From Rhizobium sp. Q54 (GTDB lineage: Bacteria; Pseudomonadota; Alphaproteobacteria; Rhizobiales; Aestuariivirgaceae), in assembly GCA_945889445.1 (NCBI GenBank), contig CAMDBX010000034.1, positions 1-37,535 on the forward strand: a stretch of 37,535 nt of DNA, in the 5' to 3' direction. The notes beneath the pieces are model-generated. The model was given only the letters and a program-made list of their open reading frames with translations, was not told where the DNA came from and ran no database searches. A program made the translations under genes and the position numbers. Positions 17,423 to 26,827 of the stretch are shown here, piece after piece. The first letter of the stretch is position 1. Each line of letters begins with the position of its first letter.

Positions 17423-18409
17423 ATGTTTGCCCTGAACTTCCTCTTGCGCCGCATCGTTCAGGGCATCGTCATTATCGGCCTGGTCACGCTTCTGATCTTC
17501 ACTCTGCTCCGTGTCGTTCCAGGGGACCCCGTTCGCATCATGTTGGGGCCCATGGTAGCTCCTTCGGTCATGGAGCAGGTCGCCACCGAACTCGGCTTGC
17601 GTGATCCGATACCGGTCCAGTTCGGCCGTTACATGTTGCAGGTCATGAAGGGCGACCTCGGTCACTCCTTCATCCGCAATGCCCAGGGTGGCAGCACCGG
17701 GGGTTCACGCGGCGGCGAAACGTTCGACCTCCAGAACCGCGCCAAGGTATCGGAGTTGATCGCCAACACCATCCCCTACAGCATACTCCTCGCCGCTCTC
17801 GCCATCCTCTTTACAGTGCTCATCTCGTTCCCCCTCGGCTTCGTTGCAGGGGTCTATTCCGGAAAATGGCCCGACCGTTTGTCGCTTTATGTGAGTTCCG
17901 TGCTGGTTTCCCTGCCAAACGTCTGGCTCGGCATTGTCCTGATCCTGCTGCTATCGGCTTGGGGCGGGATCCTGCCCGCGATTGGCTACAACGGGCCAAG
18001 CTATGCGATCCTGCCCGCCTTGGTGCTGGCCATTGAACTTGCCCCAGTTATGATTCGGTCGATAGCTGTGTCCGTCGCCAATAGCCTTCAGGAGAACTAT
18101 GTCTCGGTGGGCGAGGTGCGCGGCATAAAGCGTCGGCGCATGATCACCCATCACGTGTTGCGCAATGCCTCCATTCCGCTCCTGAACCTGTTCGGCATCC
18201 AGGTCATCGGCATGCTGCTCGGCAGCTTGTTCGTGGTCGAATACATCTTCAACTATCCCGGTGTGGGGCTCCTGATGATCAACGCCGTGTTCCAGCGTGA
18301 CTTCCCGATCATTCAGGCCATCGCCATGCTGAGCAGCGCGGTTCTCGTCTGCGTGAACATCCTCGTCGACTTGGCCGCCACCAATATCGACAGAAGGTTG
18401 CAATACTGA
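17423..18409 (+). CDS. Dpp/Opp-type ABC transporter permease (DppB family)
   Basis: A 328-residue inner-membrane permease. ATG 17423 follows an AGAGAGGCACG leader and begins MFALNFLLRRIVQGIVIIG, the usual DppB start with a membrane segment straight after the N-terminus. The longer frame from 17336 crosses the intergenic stem-loop and is rejected. The conserved LLRVVPGDP segment follows TM1; the EAA coupling loop is seen near VRGIKRRRMITHHVLRNA. An insertion-like periplasmic loop (GGSTGGSRGGETFDLQNRAK) is somewhat glycine-rich but within family variation. The stop overlaps the next gene's start by one base (TGATG). Confidence 0.88.
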   Translation: MFALNFLLRRIVQGIVIIGLVTLLIFTLLRVVPGDPVRIMLGPMVAPSVMEQVATELGLRDPIPVQFGRYMLQVMKGDLGHSFIRNAQGGSTGGSRGGETFDLQNRAKVSELIANTIPYSILLAALAILFTVLISFPLGFVAGVYSGKWPDRLSLYVSSVLVSLPNVWLGIVLILLLSAWGGILPAIGYNGPSYAILPALVLAIELAPVMIRSIAVSVANSLQENYVSVGEVRGIKRRRMITHHVLRNASIPLLNLFGIQVIGMLLGSLFVVEYIFNYPGVGLLMINAVFQRDFPIIQAIAMLSSAVLVCVNILVDLAATNIDRRLQY

Positions 18410-19323
18410 TGATCGAGGAGATCGCAAGCGGGCCGGCCGCCATTCCCGCCGCCAAGCGCGGGAGCAGCATCGGAGCGCAGATCCTGGCGCTCGCTTGGCG
18501 CGCGGCGGATTTCAGGATCGGCCTCGCTGTTCTCGCCTTTCTCATCCTCGCCTCGCTGCTGGGCCCGAGCGTATTGGGGCTGTCGGCTACGAAGATGGAC
18601 GTTGCGAACCGCTTTGCTCCTCCGATCTTCCTGGAGGGCGGCACCTGGAAGCACATTCTCGGGACGGACCAATTGGGCCGCGACCTTCTGATCCGCTCGC
18701 TCATCGGGCTCCGCAACGCGCTGCTCATCGGCACGATCAGCACCATTGGCATGTTCATCCTCGGTTCGACCATCGGCCTCGTTGCCGGCTACTTCGGAAA
18801 GACGGTCGACCTCGTCCTGATGCGCATCACTGATGCCCAAATGGCGATCCCGGTGATCATTCTGGCCATCACCATTCTCGGTGTTTCTCGGCCAAACCCC
18901 GTGACCATCATCCTGGTGCTTGTCCTTGCGGGCTGGCCGGCCTATGCGCGCGTGGTGCGCAGCGTGACGATGTCGGAGCGGCGCAAGGAATATGTGCGTG
19001 CCTCAACCATCCTCGGCGCATCGTCGATCCGCGTCATGCTGCAGCAGATCGCACCCAACATTCTTCCACCCGTGGCCTTCGTGGCCCTGCTCGATGTGGC
19101 GCGCATGATGATCTTCGAAGCGATCTTCGGCTTCATCGGCATCGGCATCCAGCCGCCGACGCCCACTTTCGGCACCATCATCGCCGACGGGACGAAATAT
19201 CTCCTCAATGCGTGGTGGATCACCACCATTCCCGGCCTGCTCCTTGCACTCTGCCTCTGCAGCATCAACCTGATGGGCGGCGCACTGGAACGCGCGCGCA
19301 ACACCCTCCTGCGAGGCCAATGA
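18409..19323 (+). CDS. Dpp/Opp-type ABC transporter permease (DppC family)
   Basis: A 304-residue inner-membrane permease, partner of the DppB-like protein. It has the DppC-type N-terminal cytoplasmic tail, a first membrane segment (IGLAVLAFLILASLLGPSVL), then the characteristic LGTDQLGRDLLIRSLIGLRN motif and the EAA loop (YVRASTILGASSIRVMLQQI). It starts at ATG overlapping the previous stop, and its own stop overlaps the ATPase start, so the operon is translationally coupled throughout. Confidence 0.9.
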   Translation: MIEEIASGPAAIPAAKRGSSIGAQILALAWRAADFRIGLAVLAFLILASLLGPSVLGLSATKMDVANRFAPPIFLEGGTWKHILGTDQLGRDLLIRSLIGLRNALLIGTISTIGMFILGSTIGLVAGYFGKTVDLVLMRITDAQMAIPVIILAITILGVSRPNPVTIILVLVLAGWPAYARVVRSVTMSERRKEYVRASTILGASSIRVMLQQIAPNILPPVAFVALLDVARMMIFEAIFGFIGIGIQPPTPTFGTIIADGTKYLLNAWWITTIPGLLLALCLCSINLMGGALERARNTLLRGQ

Positions 19324-21152
19324 TGCAGACCAACCGTTCGGTGCTCAACGTTTCGCAACTCTCCGTCGACATCGAAGGCAGGGAGCGGCGGCGCATCCTG
19401 AACGAGATCTCCTTCACACTGGAGGCCGACACCGTTCTCGGCATCATCGGCCAGAGCGGCTCGGGCAAGACCGTGCTGTCGCGCGCCCTGGTCAACTGGC
19501 TGCGTCCACCGCTCCGGATTTCAGGCGGCTCCATCCTCTTCAAGGGTGTCGACCTTGCGACAGTGAACGAGACCGCCATGCAGCAGCTTCGCGGCCGGGA
19601 GATCGCCTACATCGGCTCCGATCCCGCCAACGCGCTGGACCCCACCCTCCCCATCGGACGGCAGATCGCCGAGAAGCTCATGTCGGTCGAGAACGATCTC
19701 GCGCGAGATGCGGCTGATCGCCGCGTACTCCAGATGCTGGACGCAGTGCGCATCCCGTCCAGTCGCCAGCGGTTCCACGAATTTCCGTTCCAGTTCAGCG
19801 GCGGCATGATGCAGCGTGTGATGATCGTCGACGCGCTCATAACCAACCCCGCATTCCTCGTCGCCGACAATATCACACAACCGCTCGACGTGACGATTGC
19901 GGCCCAGATCCTGCGCTTGCTGAAGGAGCTTCAGCGCGATTTTCGGACCTCCACCGTGTTCGTCTCCAGTGCGTTGGGCGTCGTCGCCGAAATCGCGGAT
20001 CGCGTCATTGTTCTGGCCCATGGGGAGGTCGTCGAGCAACAGGGCATGCACGGCCTTCTCGACAGGCCGACGCATGAATACACGCGGCGGCTCATCAGCG
20101 AGATGCCGAAGATCTGGGGCGAAGAACCGCTGCCCACTGCTGTCGAAACGCCTGCTTCGGAAACGGTTCTGTCTGTACGCGACGTCAGCAAGACTTATTC
20201 GGAGAGGGACCGCAACAGGTTCTTCGTATGGAATCACATCCAGGCAGTAAGAGGTGTCTCCTTCGATGTGTTCCGCGGCGAGAACCTCGGCATCATCGGC
20301 GAGTCGGGATGTGGAAAGTCCACCTTGTCACGCCTCTTGGGCCGCGTGGAGGCGCCGGATACCGGGCAAATCGAATTCCTCGGGAAGGACATCGCGCATA
20401 TGGGCCGCCGGCAACTCCTCGGCCTGCGCAAGAAATTCCAGCTCCTTCTGCAGGACCCGTTCAACGCCATTCCGCCGCACCTGACGATCGGGCGGACCAT
20501 CGCTGAGCCGCTTTACATTCAAGGTGGTACATCTTCAGTGGAAGTCGAGAAGCGCGTCCGGGCCACGATGATCGAGGTGGGGCTTCAGGAGGATCTTTAC
20601 GACTTGCTTCCTGTGGGGCTCAGCGCAGGACAGAGACAACGCGTGAACATCGCCAGGGCCATGGTTCTCGATCCCGAGTTGCTGATCCTCGACGAGACCC
20701 TTTCCGCCCTGGACCAGGTCGAGCAGGCGAAGCTGATCGAACTGTTCGGGGACATACAGAAGCGGCGCGGCATTACCTACATCTACATCTCGCATGATCT
20801 CAGCCTTGTGCGGCGGGTGTGTAACCGGATCGCGGTGATGTATCTTGGCCGCGTGGTCGAACTCGCTTCCAACACCGACATATTCTTCAATCCGCAGCAT
20901 CCCTATACGCGGGCACTTCTTAGCGCCGTGCCAGCCATCGAAGAGCGGCGATACCTCCCCGAGACCTATCTGATGGAGGGAGAACCACCGAGCCCAATTA
21001 ACATACCTGCAGGCTGCAGCTTTCGCTCACGTTGCCCACTTCCAATAGAGATTTGTGCGTCCGTCGATCCAAAGCTGTCGGCTACGCCATCGGATGGTTA
21101 CGCTGCTTGCCACCTGATCACCCCAATTGCGCAATCTACAATCAACTCATGA
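19320..21152 (+). CDS. Fused double ATPase of Dpp/Opp-type transporter (DppD-DppF fusion) with degenerate first domain
   Basis: About 610 residues with two nucleotide-binding domains (numbering from ATG 19323; ATG 19320 adds one Met). NBD1 keeps Walker A GQSGSGKT (43-50), but the Q-loop Gln is Ser99 (YIGSDP), the signature is FSGGM (158-162), the Walker B catalytic Glu is Asn183 (FLVADN), and the switch His is Ser216 (VFVSSA). NBD2 is canonical: Walker A 326-333, Gln377, LSAGQ 433-437, Walker B LLILDE (453-458) and His491. A C-terminal oligopeptide-transporter segment with cysteines (GCSFRSRCPLP) follows. The protein should therefore have one hydrolytic and one non-hydrolytic ATP site. It is the last gene of the operon. 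The long open frame from 19212 is an overlap artefact. Confidence 0.88.
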   Translation: MMQTNRSVLNVSQLSVDIEGRERRRILNEISFTLEADTVLGIIGQSGSGKTVLSRALVNWLRPPLRISGGSILFKGVDLATVNETAMQQLRGREIAYIGSDPANALDPTLPIGRQIAEKLMSVENDLARDAADRRVLQMLDAVRIPSSRQRFHEFPFQFSGGMMQRVMIVDALITNPAFLVADNITQPLDVTIAAQILRLLKELQRDFRTSTVFVSSALGVVAEIADRVIVLAHGEVVEQQGMHGLLDRPTHEYTRRLISEMPKIWGEEPLPTAVETPASETVLSVRDVSKTYSERDRNRFFVWNHIQAVRGVSFDVFRGENLGIIGESGCGKSTLSRLLGRVEAPDTGQIEFLGKDIAHMGRRQLLGLRKKFQLLLQDPFNAIPPHLTIGRTIAEPLYIQGGTSSVEVEKRVRATMIEVGLQEDLYDLLPVGLSAGQRQRVNIARAMVLDPELLILDETLSALDQVEQAKLIELFGDIQKRRGITYIYISHDLSLVRRVCNRIAVMYLGRVVELASNTDIFFNPQHPYTRALLSAVPAIEERRYLPETYLMEGEPPSPINIPAGCSFRSRCPLPIEICASVDPKLSATPSDGYAACHLITPIAQSTINS

Positions 21153-22005
21153 ATGTCCAACTTTTGCGTGGATGCCCGGCGGCAGAGCTCCTGAGACAAA
21201 CCGGAGTGGATCCGCTGATATGCTTATATCTTGATACATGTTATAAACTGGATAGCTGAACTACTGTCCTCCTGGAACTTGGGAGACGACCTGATACCGA
21301 GCACGACTGATCTCATGGAGTGGAATTTCGTTTGTCAATCTCGAGCGAGTTCCCTGCAATCTTCGATGGCGCAGCCGCGGAGGCTTAGCGGATAGACAAT
21401 TATGGAAAGAAGGACGCAATCATTGTGACCGATGGAGAGGGCGTGTGGCGGCGGCGCTTCAATCCTGGTGATGAGATCGGTCATCGGGCTATAGGGCCGT
21501 TTCGGAGAATGCCGGATCCGATCTTGAACCAGAGTTGCATAGGGTTTGTGCCGCTTTCCTTACGCTCGTGGACCATTTGCGGGCGGAGGGCGGAGGGCGG
21601 CGGCGGTCGGAAAGGTATGACTTCCCACGAGCTCATGCGTTTAAACTGGTTGTTTGGTACTATGGTCGTCTCGAAATTGATGCGTTTGAGAGATGTCAGA
21701 GTTCTTCAACCACAAGCTGTTGCCATCGCATTTCGAATTTTCACCTCGCGGTGGCGGCCTGAGGAGCTGGTCCCTAGATCTGTTGACTTGGGGCTTGGGA
21801 CGTTCGAAAAACGCGAGTGTTTTGATCAACCGGCTTACCGAGCGCTGGGCGATCATTTAGTCCCGACTATTGCGACTTCTAAGATGTTCCGGAGACGATT
21901 GGAAACATCTGAATTCGAGCGGCGTTCTGCTTACCATGCGGCAGTTTGTCGGATGGACCATCGAGCTATATGCTCCTTTCGGTCGTTGACTGGGACCGCT
22001 CAATA
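21153..22005. other. 853-base region without a convincing gene
   Basis: This gap lies between the ATPase gene and the LysR gene. A 193-residue open frame (21425-22006, GTG start) has Arg/Ser-rich composition, no recognised domain and an implausible run over the purine repeat, so it is not called. A GGGCGGA direct repeat followed by a CGG run is at 21581-21605. A promoter for the LysR gene must be near the right end. The composition is less biased than the flanking genes, suggesting degraded DNA. Confidence 0.45.
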
Positions 22006-22941
22006 GTGGCGCGTCGGCTTCCGCCTTTTGCTGCCATTCGTGCCTTCGAGGTGGTCGCGCGTTCGGGCAATCTCAGGGTCGCCGCACAGGAGCTTCATCT
22101 GAGCGTTTCAGCCCTCAGCCATCAGCTCAAGTCGCTTGAGAACTACGTGGGTATTCCGCTGTTCCTGCGGAACCATTCCGGCCTGCGCCTGACTGAGAGC
22201 GGAAACCAGTATGCGCAGGAACTGACGCGGGCACTCGACTCGATATCACTCGCCACTGCCAAGGTCGAGGCGGGGCCAAGGCGCGTGCTGTCAATCTGGC
22301 TCTCTCCGTCGATGGCCGGGCTCTGGCTGCTGCCACGCCTCGGCAAGTTCAACCGGCTCGTTCCGTCCGTTGATATCCGCATGGTGACATCGCTTGCGCC
22401 ACACTCGTCTGATGCCGAAATGGTTGATTTTAGGATCGGTTATGGCGGGGGCGCGCCGCCAGGCGCCATCCGGCTTTTTGATGAAGCGGTTTTCCCAGTC
22501 TGCGCCCCGGACCAGTTGGACAAATATGCTTTTGAGGCAGCCGACCCGGACAATGACCTATCGAAGGGAACACTGATCGTCTGCCAGACGATGCCTGAGG
22601 AGTGGAACGGTTGGTTCCGCTTCAGCGAGTTTCGCGGCCGGCGCCCCGAGAGGTTGATATCCGTGGACAATCGAGCACTTGCCCTAGAAGCGGCGACCGA
22701 GGGTCTAGGCGTCGCCATGGGGCGTACGCCCTTCGTCAACGATGCCATCGGCGCGGGCAAGCTGCGGCGCGCCAGCAGCAAGACATTTGCCGACGGCTGC
22801 TGCTACTACCTCGTCACGTCATCGCTCCTGCTCCAGGATAAGGTGGCAGAAAACTTTAGCGACTGGCTGGTCACCGAGGCAGCGGGAACAGCCGGCACGC
22901 GACCGCCCCTCTCTGCATTGAACCTTCGCATCGCTGGTTGA
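22006..22941 (+). CDS. LysR-family transcriptional regulator (GcvA-like)
   Basis: A 311-residue DNA-binding regulator. The start region (ARRLPPFAAIRAFEVVARSG) matches the GcvA/AmpR-type N-terminus. The winged helix-turn-helix follows as LRVAAQELHLSVSALSHQLK, and the remainder is a periplasmic-binding-like effector domain (about residues 90-295). GTG 22006 is chosen because GcvA-like proteins begin a few residues before RLPP; in-frame ATG 21970 or TTG 21946 would add 12 or 20 residues. It lies upstream of, and codirectional with, the orphan binding-protein gene and the CocE/MmgE cluster, which are its likely targets. The effector is unknown. Confidence 0.85.
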   Translation: MARRLPPFAAIRAFEVVARSGNLRVAAQELHLSVSALSHQLKSLENYVGIPLFLRNHSGLRLTESGNQYAQELTRALDSISLATAKVEAGPRRVLSIWLSPSMAGLWLLPRLGKFNRLVPSVDIRMVTSLAPHSSDAEMVDFRIGYGGGAPPGAIRLFDEAVFPVCAPDQLDKYAFEAADPDNDLSKGTLIVCQTMPEEWNGWFRFSEFRGRRPERLISVDNRALALEAATEGLGVAMGRTPFVNDAIGAGKLRRASSKTFADGCCYYLVTSSLLLQDKVAENFSDWLVTEAAGTAGTRPPLSALNLRIAG

Positions 22942-23059
22942 ATCTGGTTCAACCCGTGTTTAGCCTTTTTTGGTTCCTCCCCGACAGAACTCTCCATAAG
23001 AATTGGGTAAGGGGCCTTTGGGGTCCGCCCAAAAGAACAATATTTCAGGAGGAGTCGAA

Positions 23060-24646
23060 ATGGATCGTCACCAACAGGGCCTGATCGCCCAGAAACTGCT
23101 GCGGCCGAGCATGACAAAGCGGGAGTTCATGCAGCTCGCGCTTATTTCGGGGGTCAGCATCGGCGTAGCGGACGCAATATTCACCTCCCGGGCGCAGGCT
23201 GAACCTAAGACTGGAGGCTCTATGCATTTCGGCCTGAGCTACGGGGCCACGCAGGACAGCCTCGACCCAGCGACCTGGTCAAACATCATGGGCACGCTGA
23301 TCTTCGGCGCGACGCTCACAGAGATTGACTCTAAGAACGTGGTGCAGCCCAGCCTTGCAGAGTCCTTCGAGGCATCGGAGGGCGCCAAGAGGTGGGTGTT
23401 CAAACTCAAGCGCGGCGTGACCTTCCATAATGGCCGCACCGTATCGGCAGACGACGTGGTGGCATCTTATAATCATCATCGCGGTGAACAGTCAAAATCT
23501 CCCATCAAGTCGGCGCTCGAGCAAATCGCAGACATCAAGGCCGACGGGTCGGAGACCATTGTATTCACGCTGAAATCTGGGAACGCGGATTTCTCCTACA
23601 TCACGTCCGACTATCACCTGCCGATTTTCCCCGCTACCTCAACCGGCGGGATCGAGTGGGAAAAGGGTGTCTCCGCCGGCCCCTTCGTACTCGACAAGTT
23701 CGAGCCTGGCCAGAGCATGAGTGGCAAGCGCTTCAAGGACTACCACAAGAATGGGCGGCCTTATCTTGACGAAGCCCGCATCACGGTGATCCATGACGTC
23801 ACGGCGCGCACCAACGCGCTGCTCACTGGCGAGATCGACTATATGGACCGGTGCGACCTGAAGACGCTCAAGCACCTCTCGGCCGATCCAAACATCGAGA
23901 TCGACAACGTGACGGGTGCTGCGCATTACATCGCTGTCATGAACGTGACGGTGCCGCCCTTCAACGACCCCAACGTCCGCAATGCGATCAAGTATGCAAT
24001 CGACCGCAATGACATTGCCGACAAGATCGCGGCAGGATACGGCACGATCGGCAACGACAACCCCATTTCCCCCACGCTCCGCTATGCCGTTCAGCCCGAA
24101 CCGTTGCACCAGTTCGACCCGGCCAAGGTGAGCGAACTGCTTAAGAAGGCAGGCATGGACTCCCTCAAGGTCGATCTCTCGACATCTGAGACCGCTTTCC
24201 CCGGCGCTGTGGATGCGGCGTTGCTGATGAAGAACAGCGCGGCCAAGGCTGGAATCGAAATCAACGTGACAGTCGAGCCTTCGGACGGCTACTGGGAAAG
24301 CGTCTGGATGAAGAAGCCCTTCGCCATGAGCTACTGGGGCGGGCGCCCGACCTGCGATTGGATGTTCACGATTGCGTACGCCGACGATGCAGCGTGGAAC
24401 GACACATTCTGGAAGAACAAGCGTTTCAACGAACTCCTCGTCCAGGGCAGGTCGGAGACCGACGAGGCAAAGCGGGCGGCGATCTACTCCGAGATGCAGC
24501 AACTCGTTCATGACGATGGCGGGGCCATCGTGCTGATGTTCGCGAACTTCGTCTCGGCCCACACCAAGGGGCTTGCGCATGGAGAGCTGAACTCCAACCT
24601 CGACATGGACGGCGGCCTGATGTTTGAGCGATGGTGGAGAGCCTGA
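23060..24646 (+). CDS. Orphan Dpp/Opp-type substrate-binding protein (SBP family 5)
   Basis: A 528-residue periplasmic binding protein. ATG 23060 is chosen because AGGAGG lies just upstream (23048-23053); the open frame extends to 23003 without a better start. The N-terminus has a Tat-like signal with KREFMQLALISG and likely cleavage near SRAQAEP (about residue 48). The SBP_bac_5 signature is KRWVFKLKRGVTFHNGRTVSADDVV. It has no permease or ATPase of its own: an intrinsic terminator follows and hydrolase genes come next. It may feed the Dpp-like permeases encoded 1.9 kb upstream, widening their ligand range, and its ligand may be the substrate of the CocE hydrolases. Confidence 0.87.
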   Translation: MDRHQQGLIAQKLLRPSMTKREFMQLALISGVSIGVADAIFTSRAQAEPKTGGSMHFGLSYGATQDSLDPATWSNIMGTLIFGATLTEIDSKNVVQPSLAESFEASEGAKRWVFKLKRGVTFHNGRTVSADDVVASYNHHRGEQSKSPIKSALEQIADIKADGSETIVFTLKSGNADFSYITSDYHLPIFPATSTGGIEWEKGVSAGPFVLDKFEPGQSMSGKRFKDYHKNGRPYLDEARITVIHDVTARTNALLTGEIDYMDRCDLKTLKHLSADPNIEIDNVTGAAHYIAVMNVTVPPFNDPNVRNAIKYAIDRNDIADKIAAGYGTIGNDNPISPTLRYAVQPEPLHQFDPAKVSELLKKAGMDSLKVDLSTSETAFPGAVDAALLMKNSAAKAGIEINVTVEPSDGYWESVWMKKPFAMSYWGGRPTCDWMFTIAYADDAAWNDTFWKNKRFNELLVQGRSETDEAKRAAIYSEMQQLVHDDGGAIVLMFANFVSAHTKGLAHGELNSNLDMDGGLMFERWWRA

Positions 24647-24665
24647 TCCTAGACTTGCGTGGCAG

Positions 24666-24693
24666 GGGGCCGGAAGTAATTCGGCCCCTTTTT
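24666..24693 (+). terminator. Intrinsic terminator after the orphan binding-protein gene
   Basis: GGGGCCG at 24666-24672 pairs with CGGCCCC at 24682-24688 over a 9-base loop, followed by TTTTT. It ends only 15 bases before the next start codon, so read-through would be needed for the downstream genes unless they have an unseen promoter. This probably makes more binding protein than hydrolase. Confidence 0.8.
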
Positions 24694-24708
24694 CAGTGAG
24701 ATGCAAAC

Positions 24709-26709
24709 ATGAAGTTCGTCAAAGACTTCCCCCGCCAGGTGCAGGAGATCGAGAACCTATGGATTCCGCTGCCTGACGGAACACGCCTAGCTGCCCGTGC
24801 ATGGATGCCGGTGGACGCGGCGGAGGAGCCCGTGCCGGCCATTCTCGAGATGATCCCCTACCGCAAGCGAGACGGAATGGCCCGGCGGGACGAGATGATG
24901 CACCCCTATTTCGCCGGCCACGGTTATGCGGCCATTCGCATCGACCTGCGGGGCTCTGGCGATTCTGAAGGCCTGCTCGACGACGAATATGCGCCGCAGG
25001 AGCAAGAGGACGGGCTGGCGATCATCGACTGGCTGTCGCGGCAGCGCTGGTGCTCCGGCAATGTAGGCATGATCGGCATCTCCTGGGGCGGCTTCAACAG
25101 CCTGCAGGTCGCGGCCCGCCGGCCGCCGGCGCTCAAGGCGATCGTCTCTGTCGGGTCGACAGATGACCGCTATGCGGACGACGTGCATTTCATGGGCGGC
25201 TGCCTGCTTTCGGCGAAGTTTACCTGGGCGCAGACCCTCTATTCCGACCTGACGCGCCCCCCCGACCCGGCCATAGTAGGGGATAGATGGCAGGACATGT
25301 GGCTCGACCGCTTGCGGAACGAGCCCCAGTTCCTCGCCCGCTGGCTGGAACACCAGACCCGCGATGACTACTGGCGGCACGGCTCGGTGTGCGAGGACTA
25401 TGGCGCCATCGAATGTGCGGTCTTCGCCGTCGGCGGCTGGGCCGACAGCTATTCCAACCCGGTGGCGAGGCTCGTTTCAAACCTCAAGGCCCCGAGTATT
25501 GCTCTGATTGGACCATGGGGCCACGACTATCCGCACACGGCGGTTCCAGGTCCGGCGATCGGTTTCCTCCAGGAGTGCCTGCGCTGGTGGGACCACTGGT
25601 TGAAGGGCAAGGACAGCGGCATCATGCACGAGCCGAAGTTCCGCATCTGGGTGCAGGAGAAGATCGCCCACACACCTGATCATACTGCCCGTCCCGGTCA
25701 CTGGGTAGGTCTCCGGAAATGGCCCGACCAGTTCTCGACCTTTTACCTAGGGCAGAGCGGCCTGTCGTCCGATCCTCAGCCCGCTGAAGTCCTGACACAC
25801 GGTTCGCCGCAGACACTGGGGTCCGCGGCGGGAGAGTGGTGCTCTTATGGCGCATGCGCCGATCAGCCGGCCGACCAGGCGGGGGACGACGGGCGCGCGC
25901 TGGTCTTCGACAGCGCGCCACTTAAGAGCCCGCTGTCGATTCTCGGCACAACATTCCTCGACCTCAGCCTTTCGATAGACCGGCCGCTGGGGTTCCTTGC
26001 CGTGCGACTGGAGGATGTCGACCCCTCCGGCCGTTCGGCCCGGATCAGCTACGGGCTATTGAACATCGCCCACCGCGAGGGCCATGACCGGGTCACGCCG
26101 GCTGTGCCCGGCGAGATGATGCGTGTCCGCGTCAAGCTTTGCGACACGGCATATGTCTTCGCCCCCGGCCACCGCATCCGGGTTGCCGTCTCGACGGCCT
26201 ACTGGCCGACGGTCTGGCCCTCGCCCGAAGCCGTGACGCTCAGCATCGAGACGGCTGGATGCGCGTTGCGCCTTCCGGTTGCCAGCGCGGGCGAGGCAGG
26301 GGCGATCCACTTTACGGAGGCCGAAGCGCCGGCGCCCGTTGCGCGCGCTGTGGTGGAGCCGCCCGAGAACCGACGAGAGCTCCGCCGTAACTATATCACG
26401 GGAGAGGAGATCATGGAGGTCGTGGTCGACGATGGGCTGTTGCGGATAGAGACTCACGGGCTCGCTGTCGGGAGGCGATGCGTTGAGCGCTACGTCATCC
26501 ACCCGGACGATCCACTATCCGCCCTCTGCGAGGCTGACTGGACGATGAGGGTTGAGCGCGGCGACTGGAAGACCCGAACCGAAACCCGTGCCACCATGCG
26601 GGCTGACAAGGACAGCTTCCACATAAGGGTCGGCGTTCAGGCGTTCCTAAACGGCAGTCTCGTCTTTTCCCGGGAGGATGAGCAGAGCATCCCGCGCGAC
26701 GGTATCTAA
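24709..26709 (+). CDS. CocE/NonD-family serine hydrolase (X-Pro dipeptidyl-peptidase S15 type), copy 1
   Basis: A 666-residue alpha/beta hydrolase related to cocaine esterase, X-Pro peptidases and glutaryl-acylases; the family cleaves esters or amides. The catalytic triad is readable: Ser125 (GISWGG), Asp246 (GGWADSY) and His272 (GPWGHDYPH). The N-terminal hydrolase domain (about 20-300) is followed by the jelly-roll PepX_C domain (about 330-560) and a C-terminal extension of ~100 residues. No signal peptide, so probably cytoplasmic. It heads a three-gene run with the MmgE/PrpD-like gene and a paralogue (copy 2), and an intrinsic terminator sits just upstream. The substrate is unknown; ester or amide cleavage of a compound imported by the adjacent transporter is plausible. 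Confidence 0.85.
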   Translation: MKFVKDFPRQVQEIENLWIPLPDGTRLAARAWMPVDAAEEPVPAILEMIPYRKRDGMARRDEMMHPYFAGHGYAAIRIDLRGSGDSEGLLDDEYAPQEQEDGLAIIDWLSRQRWCSGNVGMIGISWGGFNSLQVAARRPPALKAIVSVGSTDDRYADDVHFMGGCLLSAKFTWAQTLYSDLTRPPDPAIVGDRWQDMWLDRLRNEPQFLARWLEHQTRDDYWRHGSVCEDYGAIECAVFAVGGWADSYSNPVARLVSNLKAPSIALIGPWGHDYPHTAVPGPAIGFLQECLRWWDHWLKGKDSGIMHEPKFRIWVQEKIAHTPDHTARPGHWVGLRKWPDQFSTFYLGQSGLSSDPQPAEVLTHGSPQTLGSAAGEWCSYGACADQPADQAGDDGRALVFDSAPLKSPLSILGTTFLDLSLSIDRPLGFLAVRLEDVDPSGRSARISYGLLNIAHREGHDRVTPAVPGEMMRVRVKLCDTAYVFAPGHRIRVAVSTAYWPTVWPSPEAVTLSIETAGCALRLPVASAGEAGAIHFTEAEAPAPVARAVVEPPENRRELRRNYITGEEIMEVVVDDGLLRIETHGLAVGRRCVERYVIHPDDPLSALCEADWTMRVERGDWKTRTETRATMRADKDSFHIRVGVQAFLNGSLVFSREDEQSIPRDGI

Positions 26710-26827
26710 ACTTCACTTTCCACCCCACCCTCGAACTACGAACATTAGAGGTCGCGTGGCGGGTTCAAATATCGGCGCGCGACGCTATGCTGTCGCGGTG
26801 GACTTCATCATTGCCAGGAGGGATACC

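Noticed and set aside
16454-17665. 403-residue open frame antisense to the first binding-protein gene
   Set aside because: It mirrors high-GC codon usage of the well-supported sense gene, and the product lacks recognisable motifs.
21581-21605. Possible G-quadruplex (GGGCGGA repeats)
   Set aside because: Only three GGG runs are present and no regulatory context is evident.
21425-22006. 193-residue plus-strand open frame upstream of the LysR gene
   Set aside because: GTG start without a good ribosome binding site, Arg/Ser-rich composition, no recognised domain, and it runs through a low-complexity GGGCGGA repeat and into the LysR start region. A phrase like IIVTDGEGVW upstream hints at an aminotransferase but nothing else supports it.
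23639-24706. 355-residue open frame antisense to the orphan binding-protein gene
   Set aside because: Sense-strand gene is unambiguous; the antisense product is His/Arg/Val-rich with no domain.
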